In this document: piece after piece, positions 27,172-34,350 of the stretch | Layout of the letters: every line of letters begins with the position of its first letter | Numbering within the stretch: position 1 is the first letter of the stretch | Assembly: GCA_963728535.1 (NCBI GenBank) | Contig: CAVSKK010000001.1 | Coordinates: 1,054,001 to 1,118,000 of the forward strand | DNA length: 64,000 nt | Origin: VAXT01 sp963728535 | GTDB taxonomy: Bacteria; Actinomycetota; Thermoleophilia; Gaiellales; Gaiellaceae | Direction of reading: 5' to 3' | Notes under the pieces: model-generated | Databases searched by the model: none | Told to the model about the DNA's origin: nothing | The model's input: only the letters and a program-made list of their open reading frames with translations | Program-made: the position numbers and the translations under genes

Positions 27172-27998
27172 GGCGACTCCTCCTCAGGCTCGGGCTCCTG
27201 GAACTGCCCGCTCGGGGTGACCGGTCGGCCGCCGATGTGCGTGCGGCGCAGGCCCTCGTAGCGGACGCGACCAGCGTCGTACTCGCGCTTCGCCTTCTCC
27301 TCGGCCGCCTCGCGCTTCGGACGCTCGGCTTCCTCCTCGGCCCGCACCCGCTGGAGCTCCGCGAGCCGGGCCGCGCGGCGCTCGATCCCCTCCTCGAACG
27401 CCCGGCCGAGCTCGCCCGCCAGCTGCACGAGGTCACCGGCCGACCGCTCGCGGAACGGCACGACTCGTGCGCTCGCGCTCGCCTGTTCCAGCCAGACCCG
27501 CTGGGCCGCAAGGCTCTCGGCCTCGATGAGCGCCGACCGCGCAGCGGCGACGAACTCACCCGCGCGGGCGACCTTCTCCTGCTCCCGCTCGCGGGCGAGC
27601 CCGGCCGCGTGATCGCGGTGATCCCAGGCGAAGGCGAGCAGGTTGTCGGCCGACTTCAGGAGCGCCCCCTCGAACCCGCGCAGATCGTCCTGGGCGACCT
27701 CCAGCTTCTTCTCGGCCGAGGCGACGCCCTGCGCCCGGGGGATCGGCTTCCCGGCGAGCGCGGCGGCCTGCGCCTTCTGCTCGTGCTCGGTCTTCGCATG
27801 CTCGACTCCGGCCGCGAGGTTCGTGACCTTCAGCCGCAGGTCGCGGACGCGGCCGGCGAGCGCCGCGTGCTGGGTGATCCGCTCCGCGACGTCGCTCGCG
27901 CCGATCTCCCCGAAGATCGGGGGCAACGGAGCCCCGAGCCCGAGCTCGCGACCCCTCGGGCCGACCTGCTGAAAGCGTCGTTGTGGTTGCGTCGTCAT
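27168..27998 (-). CDS. Coiled-coil protein of the integrated element (hypothetical)
   Basis: 276 residues from ATG 27998, chosen for its GGAGGAGG site. The middle and end are long charged helices (AERITQHAALAGRVRDLRLK, AEHEQ-like stretches, ERPKREAAEEKAKREYDAGR) expected to form coiled coils. It is soluble, with no signal or catalytic motif. It lies 49 bases downstream of the helicase-loader-like gene and in the same operon. It may be structural or replication-related. Confidence 0.6.
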   Translation of the reverse strand: MTTQPQRRFQQVGPRGRELGLGAPLPPIFGEIGASDVAERITQHAALAGRVRDLRLKVTNLAAGVEHAKTEHEQKAQAAALAGKPIPRAQGVASAEKKLEVAQDDLRGFEGALLKSADNLLAFAWDHRDHAAGLAREREQEKVARAGEFVAAARSALIEAESLAAQRVWLEQASASARVVPFRERSAGDLVQLAGELGRAFEEGIERRAARLAELQRVRAEEEAERPKREAAEEKAKREYDAGRVRYEGLRRTHIGGRPVTPSGQFQEPEPEEESP

Positions 27999-28047
27999 GC
28001 CTCCTCCTCTCTGGCCGCCCTCGGGCGGCCGGTGTCGGGCCGCGCGA

Positions 28048-28425
28048 TCACGCGGCCTCTCCGTCGTCGTCGCCGTTCCACTCGTAGGCCCGCGCCTCGA
28101 CCGCACTCGCCAGCCGCTCAAAGAGTTCGCGTGCCCGCCGTGCGTTCACCGCCTGGTCGGGCGGTGCCTCCTCCAGCCCTCGCCACCGCGCCATCTCGTC
28201 GGCGTGGCGCTTCGCTCGCCTGCGGTACTCGGTGAGGAGCACCGCCAGCGGCGGGAACCGCTCCTCGTTCTCGATCGTCGCCTGCACGACCTCGGCCATG
28301 AGCGCCGCGTCCTTGCACTTGGAAAGCTGCTCGGCATACAGCCCTCGCGTCCCGTCCGGGACGACCGGATGCGGGAACGCCGCCATCAGCACGGCGACCA
28401 GTTGCTCGGCCTCGGTTCGCGTCAT
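28048..28425 (-). CDS. Helicase-loader-like small protein (G39P type, tentative)
   Basis: 125 residues. MTRTEAEQLVAVLMAAFPHP, LYAEQLSKCKDAALMAEVVQ and ATIENEERFPPLAVLLTEYR resemble phage helicase loader/inhibitor proteins of the G39P kind: a short helical N-domain with the FPP turn before the last helix and an unstructured acidic tail. It overlaps the initiator gene by ATGA, the usual order initiator then loader in phage replication modules. The assignment rests on pattern and context only. Confidence 0.5.
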   Translation of the reverse strand: MTRTEAEQLVAVLMAAFPHPVVPDGTRGLYAEQLSKCKDAALMAEVVQATIENEERFPPLAVLLTEYRRRAKRHADEMARWRGLEEAPPDQAVNARRARELFERLASAVEARAYEWNGDDDGEAA

Positions 28426-29288
28426 CGTTCGCGCTCCCCGAATGCCTCGCGGATCGCCTTGTCCACCGGGTGCTCGCGCCGACTGGCTGATCCGGGACCA
28501 GCGACTGCCTCCGGGATCAGCGAGGGGAGCGTCGATGGATGCAGCCGCCGCTCGATCAGGAGCCTGAGCGCGGCGGCGACGACTGCCGGGGCTTGACCCT
28601 CGCGGAGCAGTTCGCCGACCTGTTGGGCGACCTGACCCCGAAGCCGTTTCGGAGGATCGACGCCGAGCGCCCGCACCGCATCGACGTAGAAGCCGACGAG
28701 CGCCTGCGCGGGTGGTCCATCGGTTCTGGGGGCGAGCTCTTTGCCCGAGGCCGCTGCGCCACCGAACGTAGTGAGGTGGTTCTCGGTCTCGGTCTCGGTC
28801 TCCGCGCGGCCGCGCGTGCGCGCGCGCGAGGTGTCCGAGGTGGCGGCACCCTGCGATCCCTCTCCCGATGCCGGCTCGCGCCCCTCCTGTGAGGAGGGGC
28901 TGTCCGAGGTCGCTTCGGGCCGAGGTGTCCGAGGCATGTCCGAGCCGGTGTCCGACCCCGTGTCCGACCCCGTGTCCGAGGTCGCGAGCACGTCGGCGCT
29001 CGTCAGCGCCCGCAGCGCGTCCGTCGTCTGCACCGCGAAGGTGGCGACTCCGTGGTGATCCTCGAACTCGATCAGGCCGAGCGTGCGGAGCGAGCGCAGG
29101 GCGCGGCGCACCGTCCGCTCGTTCAGTCCGAGTGTGCTCGCCAGGAAGGAGTTGCTCGTGACGATCCCGTCATGGCGATCGGCTCCCAGCTGCGCGACGA
29201 AGTTGAGGAGCGCGTAGGCGCTCGGGCTGATCCGCCGCCGAGCGAGCAGCTGCGCCAGCGCACGCGGGGCCTTCCAGAACCCGGCCAC
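28422..29288 (-). CDS. wHTH replication initiator/DnaD-like protein of the element
   Basis: 288 residues. The N-terminal winged helix (ARRRISPSAYALLNFVAQLG, SNSFLASTLGLNERTVRRAL, RSLRTLGLIEFEDHHGVATF) is typical of phage replisome organisers and RepA-like initiators. A low-complexity linker contains four SDTG-type units (DNA repeats of 12 bases near 28938-28980). The C-terminal ~100 residues (LVGFYVDAVRALGVDPPKRL, LREGQAPAVVAAALRLLIER) are helical, perhaps binding the loader. GTG 29288 shares a base with the previous stop. Confidence 0.65.
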   Translation of the reverse strand: MAGFWKAPRALAQLLARRRISPSAYALLNFVAQLGADRHDGIVTSNSFLASTLGLNERTVRRALRSLRTLGLIEFEDHHGVATFAVQTTDALRALTSADVLATSDTGSDTGSDTGSDMPRTPRPEATSDSPSSQEGREPASGEGSQGAATSDTSRARTRGRAETETETENHLTTFGGAAASGKELAPRTDGPPAQALVGFYVDAVRALGVDPPKRLRGQVAQQVGELLREGQAPAVVAAALRLLIERRLHPSTLPSLIPEAVAGPGSASRREHPVDKAIREAFGERER

Positions 29289-29797
29289 TACGCCGCCCTC
29301 CTCGGGGCGCGCAGGAGCCGCCGCTCTGCGGGGTGGAGCTCGGGTCCGCCTAGCGGCGGGGGACTAGGCCCTGGAGGATCGTCGTCGGACGATCGACGCG
29401 AACCAGCGCGACTGATCGCGCGCCGCTGCCGACGCGAAACGCGGACGACGCGACGAGGAGCGCGGCCGGTGCGTGGCCGCAGGTTGGGCGAACCGCTCGG
29501 CCTCGGCGCATACGCCCTGACGTATGAGCGCATCCTTCGCGTCCTGCTGCCTTTCGTCCTGGTCGCACGGAAGCGGTCGGCCGCCTGCGGATCAGTCGTC
29601 TGCTGACCGAGCAGGAACAAGGCGACCATCAGGCTCTGCTCTGGACCGAGATCGAACTCCTTCCCGATCACGCGGCAGAGGGTCGAGACGTCTGCTTCGA
29701 GTCGGCTGCGATCATCACTCGCCACCGCGAGGTCGGCGAGGGCGTGCTCAACCCGCTTGTGCATTGCGGTCGAGCGCCAGCTCAGCTGACCGCTCAC
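29288..29797 (-). CDS. Element protein (hypothetical), probable frameshift in second half
   Basis: The first ~85 residues look coding (MHKRVEHALADLAVASDDRS, VIGKEFDLGPEQSLMVALFL, GQQTTDPQAADRFRA). After about 29560 the better protein signal moves to another frame (DQDERQQDAKDALIRQGVCA, AEAERFAQPAA) ending at a TAG near 29363. As written, the product is 169 residues with a basic, low-quality tail. It is the first gene of the leftward element operon. Bases 29798-30014 hold its upstream region, with no recognised promoter. Confidence 0.45.
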   Translation of the reverse strand: MSGQLSWRSTAMHKRVEHALADLAVASDDRSRLEADVSTLCRVIGKEFDLGPEQSLMVALFLLGQQTTDPQAADRFRATRTKGSRTRRMRSYVRAYAPRPSGSPNLRPRTGRAPRRVVRVSRRQRRAISRAGSRRSSDDDPPGPSPPPLGGPELHPAERRLLRAPRRAA

Positions 29798-30014
29798 GAG
29801 ATTTTCGACGTAGCTCTCACGGACCTGTCTAGTCCGGGAGGTTACTCCGGCCGGATGACGGCATCGTCTCGTCCACTCGGACTAGTACCGTGAGCGCCAG
29901 CTACGCGGACTGTCTCGGCGGCGGCTTCGGCCGCCGTCGCCGTGCCTGGGGTCGGACTGCAAGGGTTTGGCGCAAACCGCGCCTCCTGCGCACTTGCCCA
30001 TAGGCTCCTAGTCA

Positions 30015-30428
30015 ATGAGAGGATCGCTCGCTGTCTCCCTCGTAGTTACCGCTGCCGTAGTAAGTGCAGTCGGTTGCGGGTCGAACCTCCGCGCTGACGA
30101 AGTAAAGGCGAACGAGATTCTGTTGCAACAGCTGCCCGTCTTCCCAGGTGCGCGGCTGGAAGAGACGGTCTCGTACGGCTACCGGGACGAAGAGAGCGGC
30201 CCCGTTGTCGGATACGCAACGCAGTACAACTTCTCGCTCCCGAGTGGAGCGCAAGCGGATGAGGTTGCGTCTTTCTTCACGCGGAGACTTCAACCCCCGA
30301 AATGGCGACTTTCCGAGCGGCTTGATGGACCCGTGGTGAACTTCCGCAACGGGCAATCGCATGTCTCGATCAACTTGGAGAACTCGCGCGTTCACATCCT
30401 TGAGATCGGCGTCGACCACAGAACTTGA
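30015..30428 (+). CDS. Lipoprotein (hypothetical)
   Basis: 137 residues. The signal peptide ends in the lipobox-like VSAVGC-GSN (Cys near 21). The mature domain (QQLPVFPGARLEETVSYGYR, then QADEVASFFTRRLQPPKWRL) resembles small exported domains of unknown function. It is the only rightward gene in the centre of the integrated element, so probably cargo. Confidence 0.7.
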   Translation: MRGSLAVSLVVTAAVVSAVGCGSNLRADEVKANEILLQQLPVFPGARLEETVSYGYRDEESGPVVGYATQYNFSLPSGAQADEVASFFTRRLQPPKWRLSERLDGPVVNFRNGQSHVSINLENSRVHILEIGVDHRT

Positions 30429-30444
30429 CGCGCCGCCGCCTGAA

Positions 30445-30663
30445 CTACTCGATCCGCGACAGCCGGACTCGACCTCGGGCCTCGAACGCCGCCTGCCGCA
30501 GCAGGTCGTCGGCGCTCGCTGGACCGCGGCGAGCAGGAGGCGGCTCGCTCCTCGCGCCCTGCGCGACCAGCTGCCCGGGCGTGCTCGGCTCCTCGGGCGC
30601 GGGCTGCTCTCGCCGTTTCGCCGCGCGTCGGCTGAGAGCTCGAGCTCGCAGAGGATCGCTCAC
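30445..30663 (-). CDS. Small basic protein (hypothetical)
   Basis: 72 residues: MSDPLRARALSRRAAKRREQ, PAPEEPSTPGQLVAQGARSE, ASADDLLRQAAFEARGRVRL. It is rich in Arg, Ala and Pro and probably disordered with one C-terminal helix. GTG 30663 follows GAGAGG closely. It is convergent with the lipoprotein gene. Confidence 0.4.
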   Translation of the reverse strand: MSDPLRARALSRRAAKRREQPAPEEPSTPGQLVAQGARSEPPPARRGPASADDLLRQAAFEARGRVRLSRIE

Positions 30664-30735
30664 CTCTCGAACCCCGGCTGGCCACGGTTCGCTGATCGGC
30701 TGAGCCTCTTTCTGGAGATGGCTAGCTCCCCTGTC

Positions 30736-30930
30736 CTACCGGCGGCGCGTCTCGTCAAAGCCCTTGGGTCCTCCGAGGGTGTCCTGCTCGTCCATGAAGC
30801 CGCCGCCGCCCCTTCTTTGAGCATCGACTAGATGCCTTTCGTGCTCGGTGAGATGGCCTTGCTCGGCCTCCCACGCATCCCGCCGCTTCCGACGAGATCC
30901 CTGAATCCAATTCTTCAGTCGTGTGAGCAT
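30736..30930 (-). CDS. Small charged protein (hypothetical)
   Basis: 64 residues from ATG 30930 (AGGAAGG upstream at moderate distance; a TTG at 30957 is less likely). RLKNWIQGSRRKRRDAWEAE, GHLTEHERHLVDAQRRGGGG, FMDEQDTLGGPKGFDETRRR. It is a soluble, charged helix followed by a Gly hinge, with no family. Bases 30931-31213 are non-coding as far as I can see. Confidence 0.45.
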   Translation of the reverse strand: MLTRLKNWIQGSRRKRRDAWEAEQGHLTEHERHLVDAQRRGGGGFMDEQDTLGGPKGFDETRRR

Positions 30931-31213
30931 GCTCGCGTCACTTCCTTCCTGATCCAAGAGCGGGTGCTAGGACTGACAGGCGCGGCAGGCGCCAGACACA
31001 CGCGCCGCAGCTACTCGCTAAGGACACCGGCAGCACGCTCGGCATCTCGACCTGCCTTTCCGAGTCTGGTAGTCCAGTGTGCGCCTCCGCTGGTGGGTGG
31101 TCAAGCGAGGGCCGGGCGGCGAGCCGAACACGACGGGCGCTTCCCACGAGGCTATTCATCGTCCGCCGCTCAGGGCAGTTCCGTTTTCTCGACCTCGTTT
31201 TTTCCCCGCGTCA

Positions 31214-31260
31214 GAGCCCGCCGGGTGAGCGCCAGGCCGGGTAAGGGGGCCCACCCCCCT
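31214..31260. repeat. Imperfect direct repeat flanking the 31292 gene, copy 1
   Basis: GAGCCCGCCGGGT, 18 variable bases, then a GGGGGCCCACCCCCC palindrome. A similar unit lies at 32076-32120. The palindrome could also act as a transcription terminator. Confidence 0.5.
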
Positions 31261-31291
31261 CCATCGTCGCGAGCCGTCGCCGCGCTCTCGG

Positions 31292-32008
31292 TTGCAGGCG
31301 AGGCACGCGGTCGTCGTCAGGTGCCTAGACCATTATCTCGGCCGGGTGCTCGCATTCGTGCTCATCGCTGACTTCTTCAGCAACGTCGCCACGTCCGTCG
31401 CCGCCGGGCTCATCCTCCTGGTTGTCGCCTACGTCTTCGTCGATACCAAGTTGGCGCTTGGTGAGCGCATCGATCGCGAACGAGAGCGCGAGGAGCAGAG
31501 CCGCCAGACCCGCGAGGCCATTCTCAGGAGCGTCCACCACGAACTCGAGTCGAACGCGGCCCAGCTGAATCACGCCGCCACCGTGCTGCGGAAAAAGAAA
31601 GACCACGTTCCGGTCCCGTTGTTCGACGTCAGCGTCTGGCCGATCGTGTCCTCGATGGGTGTCTTCGCCACCCTCAAGCCGGAGACTGCGACAGCCCTCA
31701 TGCACGCCTACAACCGGATGGGATCGGCGAACGATCAGCACGCCATCCTGGTCGACCTGAGCCTGGGCCCCACGTCGATCCTGGTCGCGATGGGGGCCGC
31801 GCCCGCCCTGGACGACCCGCGCGTGACGGAGGTCTACGCCAGGTTCGAGGAGAAGCGGACGCAGCAGCGGCTCGACCTCTTGGACAGGTTCAAGGACTTG
31901 AAGCCGTATCTCGATGGGGCGATCGATGCCGTCGAGCTCGAACTCGGACTCGACCTTCCGCCCAAGGCGGCTGACCGTCTGTACGAAGCGAAACCACGGC
32001 ATGCCTGA
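31292..32008 (+). CDS. Membrane-anchored coiled-coil protein (hypothetical)
   Basis: 238 residues. One or two N-terminal helices (VLAFVLIADFF, TSVAAGLILLVVAYVFVDTK), then a charged coiled coil (LGERIDREREREEQSRQTRE), then a helical cytoplasmic domain (SVHHELESNAAQLNHAATVL, ... LGLDLPPKAADRLYEAK). The start is a weak TTG at 31292. It is flanked by two similar ~46-bp repeats, so it may be an inserted cargo cassette. No family is recognised. Confidence 0.6.
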   Translation: MQARHAVVVRCLDHYLGRVLAFVLIADFFSNVATSVAAGLILLVVAYVFVDTKLALGERIDREREREEQSRQTREAILRSVHHELESNAAQLNHAATVLRKKKDHVPVPLFDVSVWPIVSSMGVFATLKPETATALMHAYNRMGSANDQHAILVDLSLGPTSILVAMGAAPALDDPRVTEVYARFEEKRTQQRLDLLDRFKDLKPYLDGAIDAVELELGLDLPPKAADRLYEAKPRHA

Positions 32009-32075
32009 GTTCGGCCGGGGCCGAGTCGGTGAGGCGAACAACCTTCGGGCCTGCTCAGGCGCTTCCCCGTAGCCC

Positions 32076-32120
32076 GAGCCCGCCGGGTCTGGCGGCGGCG
32101 GTCGAGGGGGCCCGCCCCCT
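32076..32120. repeat. Imperfect direct repeat flanking the 31292 gene, copy 2
   Basis: GAGCCCGCCGGGT, 17 variable bases, then GGGGGCCCGCCCCC. Same order as 31214-31260. Confidence 0.5.
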
Positions 32121-32496
32121 ACCCCTCGGAGCGCATGACCTCGGCGAGCTCGCGGAGTGCGGCGCTGGTCACTTCGGAGATCCGCTCCTTAGCGAGGCTG
32201 GAGGGGTCCGCGAACTCGTCACCGGCAGCGAGGCGATAACAGGCCGGTAGCGGATCGTCGAGTGGGGCGAGCAGCGCGGCGACCCTCTCGCGCTCGATCG
32301 TGTACTTCAGGTCGTAAGACCCGACGTCCAGCGCCAGCTGCCCAAGCTCAGCCACACGCTCGGGTAGCCGGGCAAGCCGATCCTCGCGTCGGAGCTCGCG
32401 CGTCTCCCGCACCGTCTGCCGCGCATACCGAAGCGCGACGAGCGCCGCGACGGCGGCGACGACACCGGCGAGCGTCGTGATCGCATCAGCGTCCAC
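32119..32496 (-). CDS. Small membrane-anchored protein (hypothetical)
   Basis: 125 residues: one N-terminal membrane helix (ITTLAGVVAAVAALVALRYA) followed by a charged helical domain (QTVRETRELRREDRLARLPE, RVAELGQLALDVGSYDLKYT). The layout resembles short DUF4760-like proteins often found as island cargo, but the family is not certain. The start codon is at 32496. Confidence 0.55.
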   Translation of the reverse strand: MDADAITTLAGVVAAVAALVALRYARQTVRETRELRREDRLARLPERVAELGQLALDVGSYDLKYTIERERVAALLAPLDDPLPACYRLAAGDEFADPSSLAKERISEVTSAALRELAEVMRSEG

Positions 32497-32556
32497 GCTT
32501 CTCTTGCCTCTACGGCGGCTCGGGTGCGAGCAGTTCGATGCGGACGATCGCCATGC

Positions 32557-33012
32557 TCAGCTACCGAGCAGCGTGACGGCGATCCCGACCGCAGCGCAGA
32601 GAAGGGCAAGGGTCGCGACCGCGAGCGTCCAGCGGGCGAGGCGCGTCGTCGCGCGGGCCTCGGCGAGCACGGCGAGCAGCGTGTCCCTGGTCACGAGCGG
32701 AGCCGTGTCCCGCTCGAACGAGTAGAACACCGCGTCCGGGCTCAGTCGAGAAAGCGACCTCGGCTCCCGCTCCTGCTCGCCCTCGTCGGGCGGCTGGTTC
32801 GCCAGAGCCTCTTCGAGCTCGCGCAGGGTCGGCATCGCTCCTGCACGGTAGAGCTCAGGCCGGTCAGCATCCGTCCACTCGCTAAGGCGAGTCGACGATC
32901 CGCCTTCGCGCGCAGCGTGCTCTAGCGGCGCCGCCGATTTCCGAGGGGAGGACCGGGGGGAGGACGATGTGGCCTCGACCGGCCTCTCCGGCACACCTGA
33001 CCCATGGAGCAA
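32557..33012 (-). CDS. Tail-anchored membrane protein (hypothetical)
   Basis: 151 residues as drawn, but the start may be ATG 32835 (MPTLRELEEALANQPPDEGE). The last ~25 residues form a single membrane helix (WTLAVATLALLCAAVGIAVT). It is the last gene before the tRNA and inside the right att boundary, so it is element cargo. No family is recognised. Confidence 0.45.
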   Translation of the reverse strand: MLHGSGVPERPVEATSSSPRSSPRKSAAPLEHAAREGGSSTRLSEWTDADRPELYRAGAMPTLRELEEALANQPPDEGEQEREPRSLSRLSPDAVFYSFERDTAPLVTRDTLLAVLAEARATTRLARWTLAVATLALLCAAVGIAVTLLGS

Positions 33013-33043
33013 TACGGGCTCCCGCGACCCGATTGAGATCGAA

Positions 33044-33116
33044 TGGGCGGTACTGGGCTCGAACCAGTGACCCCCAGCTTGTCGAGCTGGTGCTCTCCCA
33101 ACTGAGCTAACCGCCC
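33044..33116 (-). tRNA. tRNA-Val(GAC)
   Basis: A full cloverleaf read on the minus strand: acceptor GGGCGGT/ACCGCCC, D arm GCTC...GAGC, anticodon stem CCAGC/GCTGG with loop TCGACAA (anticodon GAC), T arm ACTGG-TTCGAGC-CCAGT, discriminator A73, CCA not encoded. Position 33 is C rather than the nearly universal U. Its 3' half is the integration site of the element to its left; the repeat at 24429 keeps the displaced 3' fragment. Confidence 0.93.
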
Positions 33117-33126
33117 TGGAACGCGG

Positions 33127-33132
33127 ATTGTA
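33127..33132 (-). promoter_or_regulatory. -10 element of the tRNA-Val gene
   Basis: TACAAT on the minus strand ends 11 bases before the tRNA 5' end. No good -35 box is seen at 17 bases. Confidence 0.5.
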
Positions 33133-33182
33133 GCCTGGAAGCTCCGCCCCTCCCCAGTACGCCCGCAGGAGCCCGGTCGAGG

Positions 33183-34232
33183 CTACGCGTCGTCTTCGCG
33201 CAAGCGCCGGGTCTTCAACAGGTCCTCGTCGGCGCGGCCAACGATTTCCTTCACTCCGTCCTCGGGCTCACACTCGGCGAGGCCGAACGTGATCGAGTGT
33301 CCGTTGTTCGCGGCTGCCAGGAGCGCCGTGATCTTGTTCAGGCGCCGCTTGGCTCCGACCTTGCTGAGATTCGGCATCGCGCAGAGGAACTCGTCTCCGC
33401 CGTAGCGCACGATCACGTCGTAGGGACGGACATGGGTCTTGACGGTCTCGACGACGCTCACCAGCAGTGCGTCGCCGGCCGGGTGGCCGTGAGTGTCGTT
33501 GACCTCCTTGAGGCGGTCGACGTCCATGAAGGCGAGCGTGAGCTTGGTCCCCGTCCTCCGGGAGCGCTCGATCTCGCGGGCGACCTCGTCGAGGCCGATC
33601 TTGCGCGCCCGCGCGCCCGTGAGCTCGTCGTTCGCCGCCAGCTCGTAGTTACGCTTGGCTTCCGCAGCTGCACGCTGCGCCTCGGCCCGCTGCTTGCTTG
33701 CTTCCTTACGGTCGGCTGCGGCCCGGACCCGGTCCTCGGCGGCCTTGGCCCGGTCAGCCGCCGCTCTCGCGCGGTCGCGCTCGGCCCGGATCAGGATGTC
33801 CTCCCGACTCGCGTCCGCCTCGTCGTCCCCGCCATGCTCGCGGGCCAGGCTGTCGCGACCCTCGGCGTCCCGGTCGCGAAGCTCCGCCGACCGATCGCGA
33901 TCCGTCCCAGTCGCCAATCTTTTCTCTGCGCCCTGCTCGCGCAACCTTGCAACGTCTTCCCGGTCGCGGCTCGCGCGGTTCCGGGCGGTCGTTGTCCGCT
34001 CGTGAACGACCGGGTCGTTGCCCGCTGCGAAGTCATCGTCGGCCGCATGCTGGTCCTCGTCCGAGCTTCGCTGGTCTCGCTCGCTCGCAGTCTGATCGTG
34101 GTCCGACCAGGTCTGGTCCTGGTCGCTCGTCGTCTGGTCGCGGTCACGGAGTGCTTCTTCGTCGACCACCCTCCCTGACGGATCCGCGAGGAAACCTGAT
34201 CCGCCACACGTGGGACACGCAACCTCGGTCAT
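33183..34232 (-). CDS. GGDEF diguanylate cyclase with DQT-repeat N-terminus
   Basis: 349 residues. Residues 6-11 (CPTCGG) hint at a partial zinc knuckle. Residues ~30-75 are four to five repeats of the type xSDxDQT (TTSDQDQTWSDHDQTASERD), followed by a long charged helix (ERDRARAAADRAKAAEDRVR). The GGDEF domain has DELTGARARK, DVDRLKEVNDTHGHPAGDAL and RYGGDEFLCA (intact active site). It is likely a cytosolic c-di-GMP synthase whose repeat and coiled regions drive assembly or localisation. The leader 34233-34350 has no clear promoter. Confidence 0.88.
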   Translation of the reverse strand: MTEVACPTCGGSGFLADPSGRVVDEEALRDRDQTTSDQDQTWSDHDQTASERDQRSSDEDQHAADDDFAAGNDPVVHERTTTARNRASRDREDVARLREQGAEKRLATGTDRDRSAELRDRDAEGRDSLAREHGGDDEADASREDILIRAERDRARAAADRAKAAEDRVRAAADRKEASKQRAEAQRAAAEAKRNYELAANDELTGARARKIGLDEVAREIERSRRTGTKLTLAFMDVDRLKEVNDTHGHPAGDALLVSVVETVKTHVRPYDVIVRYGGDEFLCAMPNLSKVGAKRRLNKITALLAAANNGHSITFGLAECEPEDGVKEIVGRADEDLLKTRRLREDDA

Positions 34233-34350
34233 GTCTATACGCCCAATCCGTCAAACCCCTCGGGCACGCAGGGTAGCGGAATATTTCGTGACACTTGTTT
34301 ACGCGCCTCCAAACCGTGCGCTACGGACCGCGACCTCGTAGAGAAAAGGC

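Larger units (their letters stand above)
24429..33063. mobile_element. Integrated element in tRNA-Val(GAC), about 8.6 kb
   Basis: A 21-bp direct repeat (24429-24449 and 33043-33063) covers the 3' end of the tRNA-Val gene. The full tRNA is at the right end and only its 3' fragment at the left, the classic footprint of tyrosine-recombinase integration. Next to the left repeat is a decayed tyrosine integrase. The minus-strand block 24562-29797 then holds a DNA-binding protein remnant, a coiled-coil protein, a helicase-loader-like protein and a wHTH replication initiator. The right third (30015-33012) holds a lipoprotein, small proteins and three membrane-linked proteins. No capsid, terminase, relaxase or FtsK-like gene is seen, so it resembles a phage satellite or a reduced integrative element. 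Confidence 0.82.

Noticed and set aside
28938..28980. 12-base tandem repeats as candidate replication iterons
   Set aside because: They encode the SDTG linker of the initiator in frame. An origin function inside the gene is possible but nothing in the sequence separates it from simple coding repetition.
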